From an uncultured Paraglaciecola sp. (GTDB lineage: Bacteria > Pseudomonadota > Gammaproteobacteria > Enterobacterales > Alteromonadaceae): 64,000 bases of DNA. Position 1 is the stretch's first letter. The number at the start of each line of letters is the position of its first letter. Both the position numbers and the translations under genes were made by a program. Below, piece after piece: positions 1-11,212 of this stretch. Where the stretch lies: NCBI RefSeq assembly GCF_937123705.1, contig NZ_CAKZKO010000091.1, positions 1-64,000 of the forward strand. The letters run 5' to 3'. Under the pieces are notes generated by a model. That model searched no databases and had not been told where the DNA came from. It saw only the letters and a list, made by a program, of their open reading frames with translations.

Positions 1-63
1 CAGGTGGCTGGACTTGTTCAGCCTGAACTCAAAATTGAAATTAAGTGCATTGCTCATCTTTAG
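1..63 (+). CDS. C-terminal end of a RidA (YjgF/YER057c/UK114) family protein, partial
   Basis: The window opens inside an open frame that reads to a TAG stop at 61-63. The last residues include PELKIEIKCIAHL, which resembles the closing strand of RidA-family enamine/imine deaminases, where a K/V-E-I-E-x-I-A pattern is usual. Only 20 codons are visible, so neither the active-site arginine nor the length can be checked. The family call rests on the C-terminal pattern alone; another small protein with a similar last strand is possible. Confidence 0.5.
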   Translation, partial: QVAGLVQPELKIEIKCIAHL

Positions 64-186
64 AACGGGCATCTAACTATATTTACAGTATTTACAGAGA
101 CAGCCAATGTAACTTCCATCGACAGCGTAGCTGATCTCTTTGTCGGCAACGCCGATGCTTTTGATTTACCCTCGACTCAAAGCTCG
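64..186. other. Intergenic stretch after the RidA-like gene, no gene seen
   Basis: No reading frame with coding character and no clear terminator are visible between the RidA-like stop and the folded repeat at 187. The short ORF-track entries starting just downstream (204-410 and 217-414) lie within the repeat and are best explained by its symmetry. Confidence 0.5.
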
Positions 187-412
187 CCAATTATTAGGTG
201 AATTTAGTAGGGCAATTTGCAGGGATGCAAATTGAGTTCGCCATTGCTGGGAGCAAGTGCGAACGACCTACTAAATTTGCCTAATAATTGGATGAAGAGC
301 ATTGCCCTCGAGCGGCATTTTTTGCTTACTTTTTGCTGCTGTTGGCAAAAAGTAAGTCGAGCGAAAGGGATTTCGTTTGAAAAAAGGCAAGGATGCCGTG
401 TGCGAAGCACAT
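187..412. repeat. Structured non-coding element: cloverleaf plus a chain of small hairpins
   Basis: Seen directly: arms 187-211 and 267-291 are 25 nt each and complementary at 23 positions. They enclose two hairpins, 213-221/226-234 (perfect 9 bp, GGGA loop) and 236-241/259-264 with a further inner stem of 4 bp. A perfect 12-bp hairpin follows at 325-336/345-356. Then come small hairpins at 362-375 (CGAAA-GGGA-TTTCG), 386-397 (GGCA-AGGA-TGCC) and 399-411, which contains GCGAAGC. Dispersed intergenic repeats of this kind are common in marine gammaproteobacteria, so a REP/BIME-like or MITE-like repeat is inferred; copies elsewhere could not be checked. Both ORFs in the track here look like translation artefacts. 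Confidence 0.65.
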
Positions 413-433
413 AAGTGAACGAAGTGAATCATA

Positions 434-464
434 AAAACAAAAAAGGTGAGCCAAAACTCACCTT
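434..464 (-). terminator. Rho-independent terminator of the serS operon
   Basis: On the minus strand an 8-bp stem (AAGGTGAG/CTCACCTT, loop TTTTGG) is followed by a T-rich tract. It sits 23 nt past the serS stop, as expected for the end of the ftsK-lolA-rarA-crcB-serS transcript. Confidence 0.75.
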
Positions 465-487
465 CCCAAATTCAATTTAAATACAAA

Positions 488-1783
<1,296 letters not shown>

Positions 1784-1787
1784 TTAT

Positions 1788-2168
1788 CTAACCTTTTACT
1801 AGTTGAGTGCCTAACCATGCTGCAAATAAACAGCACACTATATTTAACATCACGTTAAGCGCGGCTTTTAGCCACATGCCTTGTTGAAAAAGCATTAACG
1901 TATCGACTGAGAATGTGGAAAATGTGGTGAGTGCACCAAGAAAACCAATTCCGATTGTTGTTCGCCATAAGGTTGCTTCTAATTGACCGTGCTCCAATAA
2001 CGAGTACAAAAAGCCGAGAAAAAATGAACCAACTACATTGACCAGAAGTGTACCAAAAGGAAAGCCTTTGCCAAACCATTGAAGCATCAGTTGCGAAAGA
2101 AAATAGCGTAAACAGGCTCCCGATGCACCGCCAATGGCAATAAAAAGATAAAGAGTGGCGGTGTGCAT
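1788..2168 (-). CDS. crcB: Fluoride ion channel CrcB/Fluc
   Basis: Small inner-membrane protein (126 aa) with four hydrophobic helices. Fluc channels are dual-topology dimers that export fluoride. The family signature is present: NVVGSFFLGF in the second helix and GALTTFSTFSVDT in the third, the TFSTF segment lining the fluoride path. It lies between rarA (1 nt away) and serS within the operon. No fluoride riboswitch is visible because the gene is embedded in the operon and has no leader of its own. Confidence 0.93.
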   Translation of the reverse strand: MHTATLYLFIAIGGASGACLRYFLSQLMLQWFGKGFPFGTLLVNVVGSFFLGFLYSLLEHGQLEATLWRTTIGIGFLGALTTFSTFSVDTLMLFQQGMWLKAALNVMLNIVCCLFAAWLGTQLVKG

Positions 2169-2169
2169 A

Positions 2170-3534
2170 TTATTTATATCTCTGCTTTGGACTTTGTTTA
2201 TCCAAACTTTGTAAATAGTGCAGCTTTTCTTGTAGTTTCTTTTCTAGTCCGCGATTGCTTGGTTGATAATATTGCGTATCACGCAACTCTTCTGGAAAAT
2301 AGTTTTCACCAGCGGCATAGGCGTTATTTTCGTCGTGGGCATAGCGGTATTCTGTGCCATAGCCTAAGTCTTTCATCAGGCTTGTTGGTGCGTTTCTTAA
2401 ATGTTCTGGTACCGCGCTTTCGGGCGTATCTTTGGCGTGTTTTATTGCGGTCTTAAAGGCAACATACACGGCATTACTTTTCGCGGCGCTAGCACAATAC
2501 AAAGTAGCTTGAGCTATGGCTCTTTCGCCTTCTGCAGGTCCGACTCGATGAAATATATCCCAAGCGTTTAAGCATATCTGCATGGCCCTTGGGTCGGCAT
2601 TGCCTATATCTTCGGTCGATATAGCCAATAAGCGCCTAGCCACATAGAGTGGATCGCATCCGGCTACTAACATGCGCGCATACCAATATAACGCCGCATC
2701 AGGCGCAGAGCCTCGTACTGATTTATGAAAAGCCGAAATCAAGTCGTAAAACTGATCGCGGTTTTTATCGTATTGGGCGACTTTTTCTCCCACAGCCAGT
2801 TTTACCATCTCAACTGTTAGGGTTGGCTGTTGTGATCCTGATGGTAAAAAGTCGGCACTAAGCTCTAGATAATTAAGTAAACGCCTAGCATCACCAGCCG
2901 CCATATCAATTAACATCGACTCGGCATTGTCTTCTAATACAATCTGAGATAGCCCTAAACCACGCTCTTGGTCGGTCAGTGCCTGGGTTAGCACTTCACT
3001 TAAATCGTTCTCGCTTAGACTTTTAAGTACATAGACTCTAGCACGAGATAACAGAGCATTATTAAGCTCGAAAGAGGGATTTTCAGTAGTGGCTCCAATA
3101 AAGGTCACAGTGCCATCTTCAATATAGGGTAAAAACGCATCTTGCTGGCTTTTGTTAAAACGGTGAACCTCATCCACAAATAAAATGGTGCGCTGTTTAT
3201 GCTGATTTGCATAATGTTTGGCGTTGTCTATGGCTAAGCGAATATCCTTTACGCCACTGCTGACCGCCGATAACCGTTCGATATGGGCATCACAATGTCT
3301 AGCAACTAGTTCGGCCAAGGTTGTTTTACCTGTGCCTGGAGGCCCCCATAAAATCATTGAGTGACATTGTCCACGTAATAATGCTGCGCGCAATGGTTTG
3401 TCTGGGCCTATGATGTGTTGCTGACCAAAATATTGGTCAATCACTTGAGGGCGCATACGCGCCGCTAAAGGAGCAAACTCGGCAACTGTATGGGGTGAGT
3501 CTTGGGTGTCTGCAAAGTCAAATTCTGCGGTCAT
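2170..3534 (-). CDS. rarA: Replication-associated recombination protein A (AAA+ ATPase)
   Basis: RarA (MgsA) is a tetrameric AAA+ ATPase related to clamp loaders and WRNIP1 that acts at stalled replication forks. The 454-residue protein has Walker [10 protein letters not shown], Walker [10 protein letters not shown], and a sensor region with [21 protein letters not shown]-terminal tetramerisation part contains [18 protein letters not shown]. Its ATG is 2 nt past the lolA stop and its stop is 1 nt before crcB, so translation is probably coupled along the operon. The lolA-rarA-crcB-serS order is widely conserved in gammaproteobacteria. Confidence 0.95.
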   Translation of the reverse strand: MTAEFDFADTQDSPHTVAEFAPLAARMRPQVIDQYFGQQHIIGPDKPLRAALLRGQCHSMILWGPPGTGKTTLAELVARHCDAHIERLSAVSSGVKDIRLAIDNAKHYANQHKQRTILFVDEVHRFNKSQQDAFLPYIEDGTVTFIGATTENPSFELNNALLSRARVYVLKSLSENDLSEVLTQALTDQERGLGLSQIVLEDNAESMLIDMAAGDARRLLNYLELSADFLPSGSQQPTLTVEMVKLAVGEKVAQYDKNRDQFYDLISAFHKSVRGSAPDAALYWYARMLVAGCDPLYVARRLLAISTEDIGNADPRAMQICLNAWDIFHRVGPAEGERAIAQATLYCASAAKSNAVYVAFKTAIKHAKDTPESAVPEHLRNAPTSLMKDLGYGTEYRYAHDENNAYAAGENYFPEELRDTQYYQPSNRGLEKKLQEKLHYLQSLDKQSPKQRYK

Positions 3535-3536
3535 GG

Positions 3537-4166
3537 CTATCTTTGGTCGTCCAACTCATAACCTTCAGGCATCTCAAAGACAAAAGTGCCCGCTGCGATA
3601 GGATTATTTTGCTGTATTTCAGAGAAGGTCAACAGGCTCTTCTGTTGTTGCCCGTCTTGGCTTTCAAGCTCAACTAAGCGGTCACCTTTAAACGTTAGCC
3701 GCAATGACTCTATGCCGCCGTTTGGCGCAATGGCGCTAATAAAAAATTGCTGTTTAGAATGGCTCACTTTAAATTCATCCCACTTTTCGCTATTGGGATC
3801 GGTTAACAAAATCAAAGGATTGTTTTTAAGGGTGGTGTCGGCTTTATAGGCAACGACTTGCTCTAAAAAAGGGTCGATACTCCAAATACTCTGACCATCG
3901 GCCAACAGTACACTTTCGTTAGGTGCAAATAGCTCCCAATACAGTTTATTGGGTTGTTGCATTACAATACGGCCAGTGGCTTGTTGTAATACGCTATTTT
4001 CAATATCCACTACTGTTTGGCTAAAATTGGCTTGGTAAGACACCAACAATGCCAGCTTGGCTTGCAACTGTTGTTTCGCATCCAGCTCTGTGGCTAATGA
4101 TAATGTACTGCTAATCATTAATATGATAAATAAAAATAGTGGTTTTAAATAAGCTAATTTTTGCAT
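3537..4166 (-). CDS. lolA: Outer-membrane lipoprotein carrier protein LolA
   Basis: Periplasmic chaperone that accepts lipoproteins released by LolCDE and hands them to LolB at the outer membrane. The 209-residue precursor starts with a clear signal peptide (hydrophobic [16 protein letters not shown], about residues 10-25). The mature part is the open beta-barrel type, with [20 protein letters not shown] typical of the family. It sits between ftsK (21 nt) and rarA (2 nt). Length and context agree with LolA; no odd feature was noticed. Confidence 0.93.
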   Translation of the reverse strand: MQKLAYLKPLFLFIILMISSTLSLATELDAKQQLQAKLALLVSYQANFSQTVVDIENSVLQQATGRIVMQQPNKLYWELFAPNESVLLADGQSIWSIDPFLEQVVAYKADTTLKNNPLILLTDPNSEKWDEFKVSHSKQQFFISAIAPNGGIESLRLTFKGDRLVELESQDGQQQKSLLTFSEIQQNNPIAAGTFVFEMPEGYELDDQR

Positions 4167-4187
4167 CTAATACAACTTCTTGTGGGG

Positions 4188-6587
4188 TTAATCTCTAGGG
4201 GCGGCGGCAGCTAATACTTCGCGATTGCCATTATGCCCAGGTGAAGTTACGACGCCGCTTTGTTCCATTTGTTCCACTAATCTTGCGGCGCGATTGTAAC
4301 CAATTCTGAATTTGCGCTGCACACTGGATACCGAGGCGCGTCTGGTTTCGGTAACAAAAGCTACGGCTTCATCGTAAAACACATCAAATTCTTGATCCGC
4401 GCCTTCGGGTTGTTCGCCTGGCAATAAAATTTCGGCACTGGCATCGCCGTTAAGAATTTCGTCAATATATTGCGGCGCACCGCGTTTTTTCCAATCGGCA
4501 ACCACGGCGTGCACTTCGTGATCGTCAACAAAAGCCCCGTGAATTCGGGTAGGTACACCTGTACCTGGTGGTAAATACAACATGTCCCCTGCCCCTAATA
4601 ATGCTTCTGCGCCGCCTTGATCGAGAATAGTACGAGAGTCAATTTTTGAGGACACTTGAAATGCAATACGAGTAGGAATGTTAGCTTTAATCAAACCGGT
4701 AATCACATCAACAGAAGGTCTTTGAGTCGCCAACACTAAATGGATGCCAGCAGCACGAGCTTTTTGTGCAATACGCGCAATTAACTCTTCTACTTTTTTG
4801 CCAACTATCATCATCATGTCAGCAAATTCATCGACAACCACCACTATGTTAGGCAGTTTTTCTAGGAAAGGGGCTTCGGTTTCCATGCTTTCTTCCGACT
4901 TCCACAATGGGTCGCGAATAGGCTCACCGGCTTCAATCGCTTTGAGCACTTTAGTGTTATAACCTTTAAGGTTTCTGACCCCAAGTGCCGACATCAATTT
5001 ATAGCGTCGCTCCATCTCCCCTACGCACCAACGCAATGCATTGGCGGCTTCTTTCATATCCGTAACCACTTCAGATAACAAGTGAGGAATACCTTCATAT
5101 ACGGATAATTCCAACATTTTTGGATCGATCATGATCATCCGTACATCTTCAGGCGTGGATTTGTACAACAAACTTAAAATCATCACATTGACGCCCACTG
5201 ACTTACCCGAGCCAGTAGTACCTGCCACTAATAAGTGGGGCATTTTTGCTAAATCCACCACCACTGGCTTACCCGAAATATCCGCGCCTAACACCATAGT
5301 CAAAGGAGAATCTGAGGATTGAAATACATCATTGCTGATCACTTCACTTAAACGCACCATCTCACGATTTTTATTAGGTAACTCTAGGCCAATCACTGAC
5401 TTGCCTGGAATCACTTCTACTACTCGCACGGAAATAGCCGACATAGAGCGGGCTAAATCTTTAGATAAAGTAGTAATTTTGCTGACTTTAACCCCTGGTG
5501 CTAAGTCCATTTCAAAGCGGGTGATCACTGGCCCCGGATACACCCCCACCACTTTGGCCTCGATATTAAAATCGGCAAGCTTGGCTTCAAGCAAACGAGA
5601 AACCATGTCTAATTCTTCTGGGGTAATAGGATTTTTGATTTTATCTGCACGCTCAAGCAAATCAAAAGACGGCATGGGCCCCTGTTCAGTGTCTATGCTC
5701 AGGTCAGCATTATTATCATTGGCTGGCTCTGGGGCTGAGATTACAGGTTCAACCTTCTTAGCTCCTCTGGAAATACTGATTTTTTTCTTTAATTCACTAA
5801 GTGAAACTGGACTTTTCTCCACTGGCTCAGGATCATCTAAAATACTCTGCGGTACTATTGGTTCTACTGGAGATTCGGGGGCAAGATGTGATCCACCCTC
5901 ATCATATTCTCTGCCCCAAAAAGCATTGTCGGCTGCTGGTATTGCAGCAGGCTCTTGCTCTGCCTTTTTTAAGGCTAATAGTTTAGTTGACGCGCCCTTA
6001 ATTTTAGCGGGTGAATGGTATATTAGCCGGCTGATGCCTATTGCTAACTCACCAATTTTATCCACAATGGCCACCCAAGAAATACCGCTTAACAGAGTAA
6101 AACCTGTACAGAAAAAACATAGCAGTAATAATGTGGTGCCTATCAAACTAAAATACGGAATAAGAGATGAGCTCAATACGTCACCCACCATACCGCCAGA
6201 AGTGTAATTATGGATATCTTCCATATTTAAACTTAGTAATCCTGTGGCACCTAGTACAAATAAAATGCCGCCAATGAGCCTAAGACCAATGGTGAGGTAG
6301 TCTATTTCTAATAAGGTTTTGGTTTGTTGAAATAAAAACCAACCTAAAAATGCACAACAAAATGGCAAGCTATAAGCAAAAGAACCGAGGATAAAAAATA
6401 GGATATCAGCAAACCAAGCCCCAATTGGCCCTACCCAGTTGTTTACGTCGTTTTGTAATCCAGCTTGACTCCAACCGGGATCCGCAGGATGAAAAGACGC
6501 CATGGCCAATAATAGGAAGAAGGCAAAGACACAACTGATAATCATGCCTACTTCCATAATTCTTTGAATGCCTGTGAGTCGCGCCAT
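4188..6587 (-). CDS. ftsK: DNA translocase FtsK
   Basis: Septum-anchored DNA pump that clears chromosome dimers and activates XerCD at dif. The N-terminal ~180 residues carry four transmembrane helices. A short acidic/proline-rich linker (~200-310) follows, then the RecA-type motor with Walker [14 protein letters not shown] and a DEFADMMM Walker B. The C-terminal gamma winged helix (last ~65 residues, including [18 protein letters not shown]) reads KOPS. At 799 aa it is much shorter than the E. coli protein because the linker is short, which is normal outside Enterobacteria. It is the first gene of the operon leading to serS; the 137-nt gap to lrp probably holds the promoter. Confidence 0.96.
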   Translation of the reverse strand: MARLTGIQRIMEVGMIISCVFAFFLLLAMASFHPADPGWSQAGLQNDVNNWVGPIGAWFADILFFILGSFAYSLPFCCAFLGWFLFQQTKTLLEIDYLTIGLRLIGGILFVLGATGLLSLNMEDIHNYTSGGMVGDVLSSSLIPYFSLIGTTLLLLCFFCTGFTLLSGISWVAIVDKIGELAIGISRLIYHSPAKIKGASTKLLALKKAEQEPAAIPAADNAFWGREYDEGGSHLAPESPVEPIVPQSILDDPEPVEKSPVSLSELKKKISISRGAKKVEPVISAPEPANDNNADLSIDTEQGPMPSFDLLERADKIKNPITPEELDMVSRLLEAKLADFNIEAKVVGVYPGPVITRFEMDLAPGVKVSKITTLSKDLARSMSAISVRVVEVIPGKSVIGLELPNKNREMVRLSEVISNDVFQSSDSPLTMVLGADISGKPVVVDLAKMPHLLVAGTTGSGKSVGVNVMILSLLYKSTPEDVRMIMIDPKMLELSVYEGIPHLLSEVVTDMKEAANALRWCVGEMERRYKLMSALGVRNLKGYNTKVLKAIEAGEPIRDPLWKSEESMETEAPFLEKLPNIVVVVDEFADMMMIVGKKVEELIARIAQKARAAGIHLVLATQRPSVDVITGLIKANIPTRIAFQVSSKIDSRTILDQGGAEALLGAGDMLYLPPGTGVPTRIHGAFVDDHEVHAVVADWKKRGAPQYIDEILNGDASAEILLPGEQPEGADQEFDVFYDEAVAFVTETRRASVSSVQRKFRIGYNRAARLVEQMEQSGVVTSPGHNGNREVLAAAAPRD

Positions 6588-6724
6588 AGTGTTTATTTTC
6601 GTTATGAGTAATTAGGATCTAGGTCCTATTAAAATTTAGATGTATAAGATACCAGTGCTGCAAAAGAAATCCTAGTTAGCATAGGGCTTTCGCTCGGTTA
6701 TTAAACAATACCCGTAAACTAATT

Positions 6725-7210
6725 TTATTTAAGACTAATTTTAACTTGTGTTGATTCTTTTACCTCTTCCATTACCACGTAGGTTCGAGATTCACTTACT
6801 CCAGGCAAGCGTAATAAGGTATCACCTAGCAACTTACGGTAACTGGACATATCGGCAACCCGCGCTTTGAGTAAAAAATCAAAATTGCCAGAAACAAGAT
6901 GGCACTCTTGGATATCTTCATGCTTACGTACAGCCGCAGAAAATTCTTCAAATATATCTACCGATGTTTTTGTAAGGGTGATTTCCACAAACACCAACAT
7001 CGCCGCTCCTAACATACTGGGATCAACTCTAGCATGATAACCTGTAATATAGCCTTGTCCTTCTAGCCTTTTAACTCTTTCTAAACAAGGGCTTGCGCTA
7101 AGCCCTACTTTATTGGCAAGTTCAGAATTTGTAATTTTTCCATTTTTTTGCAACTCTATAAGAATATTTCTATCGATCCTATCAAGGTGCTTAGGCGTCT
7201 TTATTAGCAT
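6725..7210 (-). CDS. lrp: Leucine-responsive regulatory protein, Lrp/AsnC family
   Basis: Small DNA-binding regulator (161 aa) with an N-terminal helix-turn-helix (ITNSELANKVGLSASPCLERV, about residues 27-48) and a C-terminal RAM/ligand domain. The strong match in length and sequence to enterobacterial Lrp suggests the global regulator rather than a minor paralogue. It is divergent from ald across 126 nt, a common pairing: Lrp-type proteins control alanine dehydrogenase in many bacteria. A candidate Lrp box lies in the shared spacer at 7238-7252. Confidence 0.9.
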   Translation of the reverse strand: MLIKTPKHLDRIDRNILIELQKNGKITNSELANKVGLSASPCLERVKRLEGQGYITGYHARVDPSMLGAAMLVFVEITLTKTSVDIFEEFSAAVRKHEDIQECHLVSGNFDFLLKARVADMSSYRKLLGDTLLRLPGVSESRTYVVMEEVKESTQVKISLK

Positions 7211-7237
7211 ATTTTATTTTGCATTTTTAAAATTTTA

Positions 7238-7252
7238 CAAAATATTATACTT
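7238..7252. promoter_or_regulatory. Candidate Lrp-binding site between lrp and ald
   Basis: CAAAATATTATACTT agrees with the E. coli Lrp consensus YAGHAWATTWTDCTR at 13 of 15 positions. It is centred in the divergent lrp-ald spacer. The AT-rich background makes chance matches fairly likely, so position is the main support. Confidence 0.4.
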
Positions 7253-7336
7253 TTGAAGCACAAATTACCAAATAACTTACTTTAAATATTCACTTATACT
7301 TCCGCCGATAAAATCCCCTTATTATTGGAGCGAGTT

Positions 7337-8470
7337 ATGTTAATCGGTGTACCAAAAGAAATTAAAAATCATGAATACAGAGTGGGCCTAACCCCAGCTG
7401 CCGTTAAAGAGTTTGTACATCATTCACATCAAGTGTGGGTAGAAACCCTAGCAGGTCACTCCATTGGCTTTACTGATGAGCAATATATTGCCGCAGGTGC
7501 TGAAATTATTGCTACCCCTGAAGCCATTTTTGCGAAAGCCGATATGATCGTGAAAGTGAAAGAGCCGCAACCCAATGAATGCAAAATGTTGCGACCTGGG
7601 CAAACTCTTTATACTTACTTGCATTTGGCGCCCGATCCTACTCAAACTCAATTGTTGGTGGAATCTGGGGCAACATGTATTGCTTATGAAACTGTTACAG
7701 ACAACAGAAATACCTTGCCACTGCTTGCGCCCATGAGTGAAGTAGCGGGCAGAATGTCGGTTCAAGCCGGCGCTCATTATTTAGAGAAAGCGCAGGGTGG
7801 AAGCGGCACATTATTAGGCGGCGTACCTGGCGTAGCACCCGGTAGAGTATTAGTCATTGGTGGTGGAGTGGTTGGTTTGAATGCGGCCAAAATGGCCCGT
7901 GGTTTAGGTGCAGATGTTGCCATACTCGATCGCTCATTAAATCGATTACGTGAACTAGATGATATCTTTGAAGGCAGATTAGCCACAGTATTCTCAACTA
8001 ACGAAGCCATTGAGTACTATTCGTCAAGAGCTGATCTGGTTATTGGTGCAGTATTAGTGCCGGGAGCGGCAGCGCCTAAATTACTGAACCGAGAACACAT
8101 CAAAAACATGAAACCTGGTTCAGTATTAGTGGATGTGGCGATTGATCAGGGGGGATGTTTTGAAACGTCTAAGGCTACCACCCATCAAGATCCCGTTTAT
8201 GTGATTGATGATGTAGTGCATTATTGTGTGGCTAATATGCCAGGTGGCGTTGCTCGTACGGCCACTATGGCACTGAATAACGCAACCTTGCCATTTGGGC
8301 TTGCTCTAGCGAACAAAGGTCCTAAACAAGCTATGTTAGAGGATGCTCATTTACTGAATGGTTTAAATGTACATAAAGGTAAGGTCACCTATAAAGCTGT
8401 TGTCGATGCCTTAGGCCAAGAGCTTGACCTAGAGTATCTAGATGCTAAAACGGCTCTAGAGACCTTGTGA
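7337..8470 (+). CDS. ald: Alanine dehydrogenase
   Basis: Catalyses reversible NAD-dependent deamination of L-alanine to pyruvate and ammonia in the cytoplasm. Family landmarks are the N-terminal [17 protein letters not shown] and the Rossmann motif [15 protein letters not shown] (about residues 170-184), plus [13 protein letters not shown] near the C-terminus. The ORF track starts at a TTG (7325). The ATG at 7337 is preferred because GGAG at 7327-7330 sits 6 nt upstream and it gives the usual N-terminus MLIGVPKE and 377 aa. The last 15 nt overlap the 3' end of pyrF on the other strand. Confidence 0.95.
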   Translation: MLIGVPKEIKNHEYRVGLTPAAVKEFVHHSHQVWVETLAGHSIGFTDEQYIAAGAEIIATPEAIFAKADMIVKVKEPQPNECKMLRPGQTLYTYLHLAPDPTQTQLLVESGATCIAYETVTDNRNTLPLLAPMSEVAGRMSVQAGAHYLEKAQGGSGTLLGGVPGVAPGRVLVIGGGVVGLNAAKMARGLGADVAILDRSLNRLRELDDIFEGRLATVFSTNEAIEYYSSRADLVIGAVLVPGAAAPKLLNREHIKNMKPGSVLVDVAIDQGGCFETSKATTHQDPVYVIDDVVHYCVANMPGGVARTATMALNNATLPFGLALANKGPKQAMLEDAHLLNGLNVHKGKVTYKAVVDALGQELDLEYLDAKTALETL

Positions 8471-9190
8471 GACAATTGAGTTATTAATCTCCATCAAAGC
8501 GCTAAGTGGGTCGGCTGATTGAGTAATCGGTCGACCAATAACCAAATAATCAGAGCCAGCTTGAATGGCTTGTTTGGGTGTCATAATTCTTAGCTGATCC
8601 CCTTGAGCAGCCCCTTCTGGACGAATTCCTGGTGTCACGAGTTGAAAATCTGTAGCAACCTCAGCTTTAAGCAATGAAGATTCTTGGGCAGAGCACACTA
8701 CCCCGTCTAAACCGCAACTGTGAGTCAATTTAGCCAACTTTAATACTTGTTGTGCGGGCGTGGAGTCAATACCAATTGCGGCTAATTGTTGCTGATCCAT
8801 ACTGGTTAATACAGTTACAGCAATCAAAAATGGCCTGTTGGCTCCATAACTTTCTAAGCTCTCCATTGCATGGGCCATCATTTTTGGACCGCCTGAGGCA
8901 TGCACATTTACCATCCACACCCCTAAATCAGCCGCTGCTTGGCAAGCTTTGGCGACTGTGTTTGGAATATCGTGAAATTTTAAATCGAGAAAAACATCGA
9001 AATTTCTATCCACCAGAGTTTTTACAAAGCTAGGACCAAAGTGGGTAAACATTTCTTTGCCCACTTTTAACTTACACAAAGCAGGATCGAGCTTATCAGC
9101 AAAGGATTGGGCGTTATGTACTCGGTCAAAATCTAGGGCCACGACTACTTTTGGATCTGCGTTACTACTTACCACACCACTATTAATCAA
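8456..9190 (-). CDS. pyrF: Orotidine 5'-phosphate decarboxylase
   Basis: Last step of de novo UMP synthesis. The catalytic lysine/aspartate segment is seen as [14 protein letters not shown], and the phosphate-binding region near the C-terminus as [10 protein letters not shown]. At 244 aa it is full length. The start is TTG at 9190, supported by GGAG six nt upstream inside the last codons of lapB, whose TAG stop is at 9192-9194. The lapA-lapB-pyrF order is the usual gammaproteobacterial one. The gene runs into ald tail to tail with a 15-nt overlap. Confidence 0.95.
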   Translation of the reverse strand: MINSGVVSSNADPKVVVALDFDRVHNAQSFADKLDPALCKLKVGKEMFTHFGPSFVKTLVDRNFDVFLDLKFHDIPNTVAKACQAAADLGVWMVNVHASGGPKMMAHAMESLESYGANRPFLIAVTVLTSMDQQQLAAIGIDSTPAQQVLKLAKLTHSCGLDGVVCSAQESSLLKAEVATDFQLVTPGIRPEGAAQGDQLRIMTPKQAIQAGSDYLVIGRPITQSADPLSALMEINNSIVSQGL

Positions 9191-9191
9191 A

Positions 9192-10361
9192 CTACTCTCC
9201 GTCTAAACCTTTAATTGGCCGCACCACACCCCATTTTTTACAAGATGGACATAACCAATGAATTTTACTACCAGCAAAGCCACAGCTATGACATTTATAT
9301 TTAGGCCTTTGTTTTATTTGTTCTTCAACTAGTTCTTTCAACAGCAGCAAACTATTAGTCGATTGCTCGTGATCTTGTAAATCAACATATAAACCCATTA
9401 AGGTTTTAAACCCCTTCATAGTGGGATGTTTTTTCAATTGCTCTAGTAATACTTCTGCGGCATTGGCTATTTCACCATCTTTTGCCATCAACTTCACTTT
9501 GGCTAAATAGGCAGTCGCACACTGCTGCCAGTATTCATCTAATACTTTGTTAAGCTTGGTATGGTCTTGTAGCTGCTCTGCACACTCTTCTATTAACGGC
9601 ACAGCCTCGCTTAACCAACTGACGTCTCGACTGGGGATCTCCATCAAACAATCAATTGCATGGTTATATTTTTGTTGTCGCATAGCTATTTCGCCGGACA
9701 ATAACCACGGGCGTACCGCCTTTTCATCGGCAACTATGGCTTTTTGTAGATTCGCTTCAGCCTCGATAAAATGGTTGTCTTTTATTTCAATACTGGCTTG
9801 TTCACAGTAAAAGTGGGCGACGCGTAAACATAATTCATCACTGTCACCACCCGCACCTATCATTTGTTCGGCTAATTCAATGGCTCTTGGCCATTCTTTA
9901 GTGGTTTGGTAAATATTAAATAACTGTACTTGGGCATTCAGGAAGTGATTCTTGCTATTGAGCAATTGCAAAAAAGCATTTTCAGCACGCTCTAAAAAGC
10001 CCGCTAGAATGTAGTCGCGGCCGAGTTCGTATAAAGCAGATTCTCGTTGCAAGGCAGAGATCTGCTCTTTGCTAACTAAATTTTGATGGACCCGAATGGC
10101 GCGATCAAGTTCGCCTCTGTGACGAAAGAATTTCCCCATGGCGATGTGAGTCTCGACAGTATCACTATCTAAGTCGATCATTTTAATCAGAGTATCGACC
10201 GCTTTATCAGGCTCATCAGATAACAGAAAATTTAAACCGCGGTAATAGTGCTTAGCTAATATACTGGAGTGCTTTTGTTGCGCTTGTCTGGCGCTGTTGC
10301 GCCCCATCACCCAGCCATATCCAGCGGCAACTGGTAATAGTAGAAAAAGGAGTTCTAACAT
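9192..10361 (-). CDS. lapB: Lipopolysaccharide assembly protein B (TPR, rubredoxin-type zinc module)
   Basis: LapB (YciM) is anchored to the inner membrane by one N-terminal helix. It controls LPS level by recruiting LpxC to FtsH. The 389-residue protein has the N-terminal anchor (about 1-20), then a TPR solenoid across roughly residues 35-345, then a rubredoxin-like metal module with CHSCGF and CPSCKKWG. All four cysteines are present. Its ATG overlaps the lapA TAA by one base (TAATG), indicating coupled translation. Confidence 0.95.
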   Translation of the reverse strand: MLELLFLLLPVAAGYGWVMGRNSARQAQQKHSSILAKHYYRGLNFLLSDEPDKAVDTLIKMIDLDSDTVETHIAMGKFFRHRGELDRAIRVHQNLVSKEQISALQRESALYELGRDYILAGFLERAENAFLQLLNSKNHFLNAQVQLFNIYQTTKEWPRAIELAEQMIGAGGDSDELCLRVAHFYCEQASIEIKDNHFIEAEANLQKAIVADEKAVRPWLLSGEIAMRQQKYNHAIDCLMEIPSRDVSWLSEAVPLIEECAEQLQDHTKLNKVLDEYWQQCATAYLAKVKLMAKDGEIANAAEVLLEQLKKHPTMKGFKTLMGLYVDLQDHEQSTNSLLLLKELVEEQIKQRPKYKCHSCGFAGSKIHWLCPSCKKWGVVRPIKGLDGE

Positions 10362-10633
10362 TATGGTTTAAGAGTAGGTGCTGAGAGTTTTTTATTTTTT
10401 CTCTCTAAACTGCCAATCCGCCATTTTAATCCCAAGATATAACTTATCAGCAATAATAGTGAGAAAACAACGCCTAAAGAAAATGTCACAGCCAATAAGA
10501 GTGACATCCGCATTTCAGTTTCGGCTAATATATAGTTAATTAGTACGAGGTGACTATTTTGCGAGCCAATAAAACCCGCCACAATTAGCACTAACAACAC
10601 CATCAATAATAACAAAAATCCTTTAACTTTCAT
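10361..10633 (-). CDS. lapA: Lipopolysaccharide assembly protein A
   Basis: Small inner-membrane protein (90 aa) of the LapA/YciS family with two hydrophobic helices (about 5-25 and 42-66) and a short basic cytoplasmic tail. It works with LapB in LPS homeostasis. A strong ribosome site (GGGGAT) lies just upstream of the ATG. Its stop is fused to the lapB start. The preceding ihfB terminator (10756-10787) implies it has its own promoter in 10640-10755. Confidence 0.88.
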   Translation of the reverse strand: MKVKGFLLLLMVLLVLIVAGFIGSQNSHLVLINYILAETEMRMSLLLAVTFSLGVVFSLLLLISYILGLKWRIGSLERKNKKLSAPTLKP

Positions 10634-10755
10634 TTATCCCCCTTTGGGATGCCTAATTTAAAATGGTATTGATAACTAAGGTGATCTTGATTATAGCTTT
10701 GATGATCCAATGTGGTCTACAAAATGAAGTGAAACAATATTAAAACAACTCTAAC

Positions 10756-10787
10756 AAAAACGGCACCCTAATTGGAGTGCCGTTTTT
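10756..10787 (-). terminator. Terminator after ihfB
   Basis: Inverted repeat AAAAACGGCAC ... GTGCCGTTTTT with a 10-nt loop. It has A and T tracts on both sides, so it can act in either direction. It lies 18 nt past the ihfB stop and separates it from lapA. Confidence 0.8.
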
Positions 10788-10805
10788 AAAAATTTTACTA
10801 AAAAA

Positions 10806-11096
10806 TCAACTAACTAGGGTCTCGTTAACCCTTTCTCGTAATTCTTTACCTGGTTTAAAATGTGGAACGTACTTGCCGTCAAGTTTCACAGTTTCACCGG
10901 TTTTAGGATTACGACCAACACGTGGAGCGCGATAATGTAATGAGAAACTACCAAAACCTCTGATTTCTATACGCTCACCTTTTTGTAAGGTTTGCGCCAT
11001 TTGTTCTAGCATTTCTTTTATTGACGTTTCCACTTCCTTGGCAGGAACCTGACGCATTTTATCGGCTAGTCTTTCTATTAATTCTGACTTGGTCAT
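10806..11096 (-). CDS. ihfB: Integration host factor subunit beta
   Basis: Nucleoid-associated DNA-bending protein that works as a heterodimer with IhfA. The 96 residues are full length. The DNA-intercalating beta arm GRNPKTGE and the preceding [16 protein letters not shown] mark the HU/IHF family. The N-terminal [11 protein letters not shown] and its position after rpsA (cmk-rpsA-ihfB-lapA-lapB-pyrF) identify the beta subunit rather than HU or IhfA. It is transcribed separately from rpsA or by read-through of a 116-nt spacer. Confidence 0.95.
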   Translation of the reverse strand: MTKSELIERLADKMRQVPAKEVETSIKEMLEQMAQTLQKGERIEIRGFGSFSLHYRAPRVGRNPKTGETVKLDGKYVPHFKPGKELRERVNETLVS

Positions 11097-11212
11097 TGTT
11101 TAAACTCTCTGTCATTCAAAAAACTGTTATTACCGATAATAAGCGCGTTAAGATATTTGTCAAAATTATTCATCTTAAAAAATATAGTTAACACGCTTAC
11201 CTAAAACGTCAA

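Noticed and set aside
187-291. Cloverleaf shape resembling a tRNA
   Set aside because: The outer stem is 25 nt, there are only two inner hairpins, and no TTC-loop, anticodon arm or CCA end fits.
204-414. Two overlapping ORFs of 68 and 65 codons on opposite strands
   Set aside because: Both fall in the folded repeat, mirror each other through its inverted arms and have no ribosome site or domain.
5332-6207. 291-codon plus-strand ORF
   Set aside because: Antisense to ftsK; rich in Ser/Ile/Leu as expected for a shadow frame, no recognisable motif.
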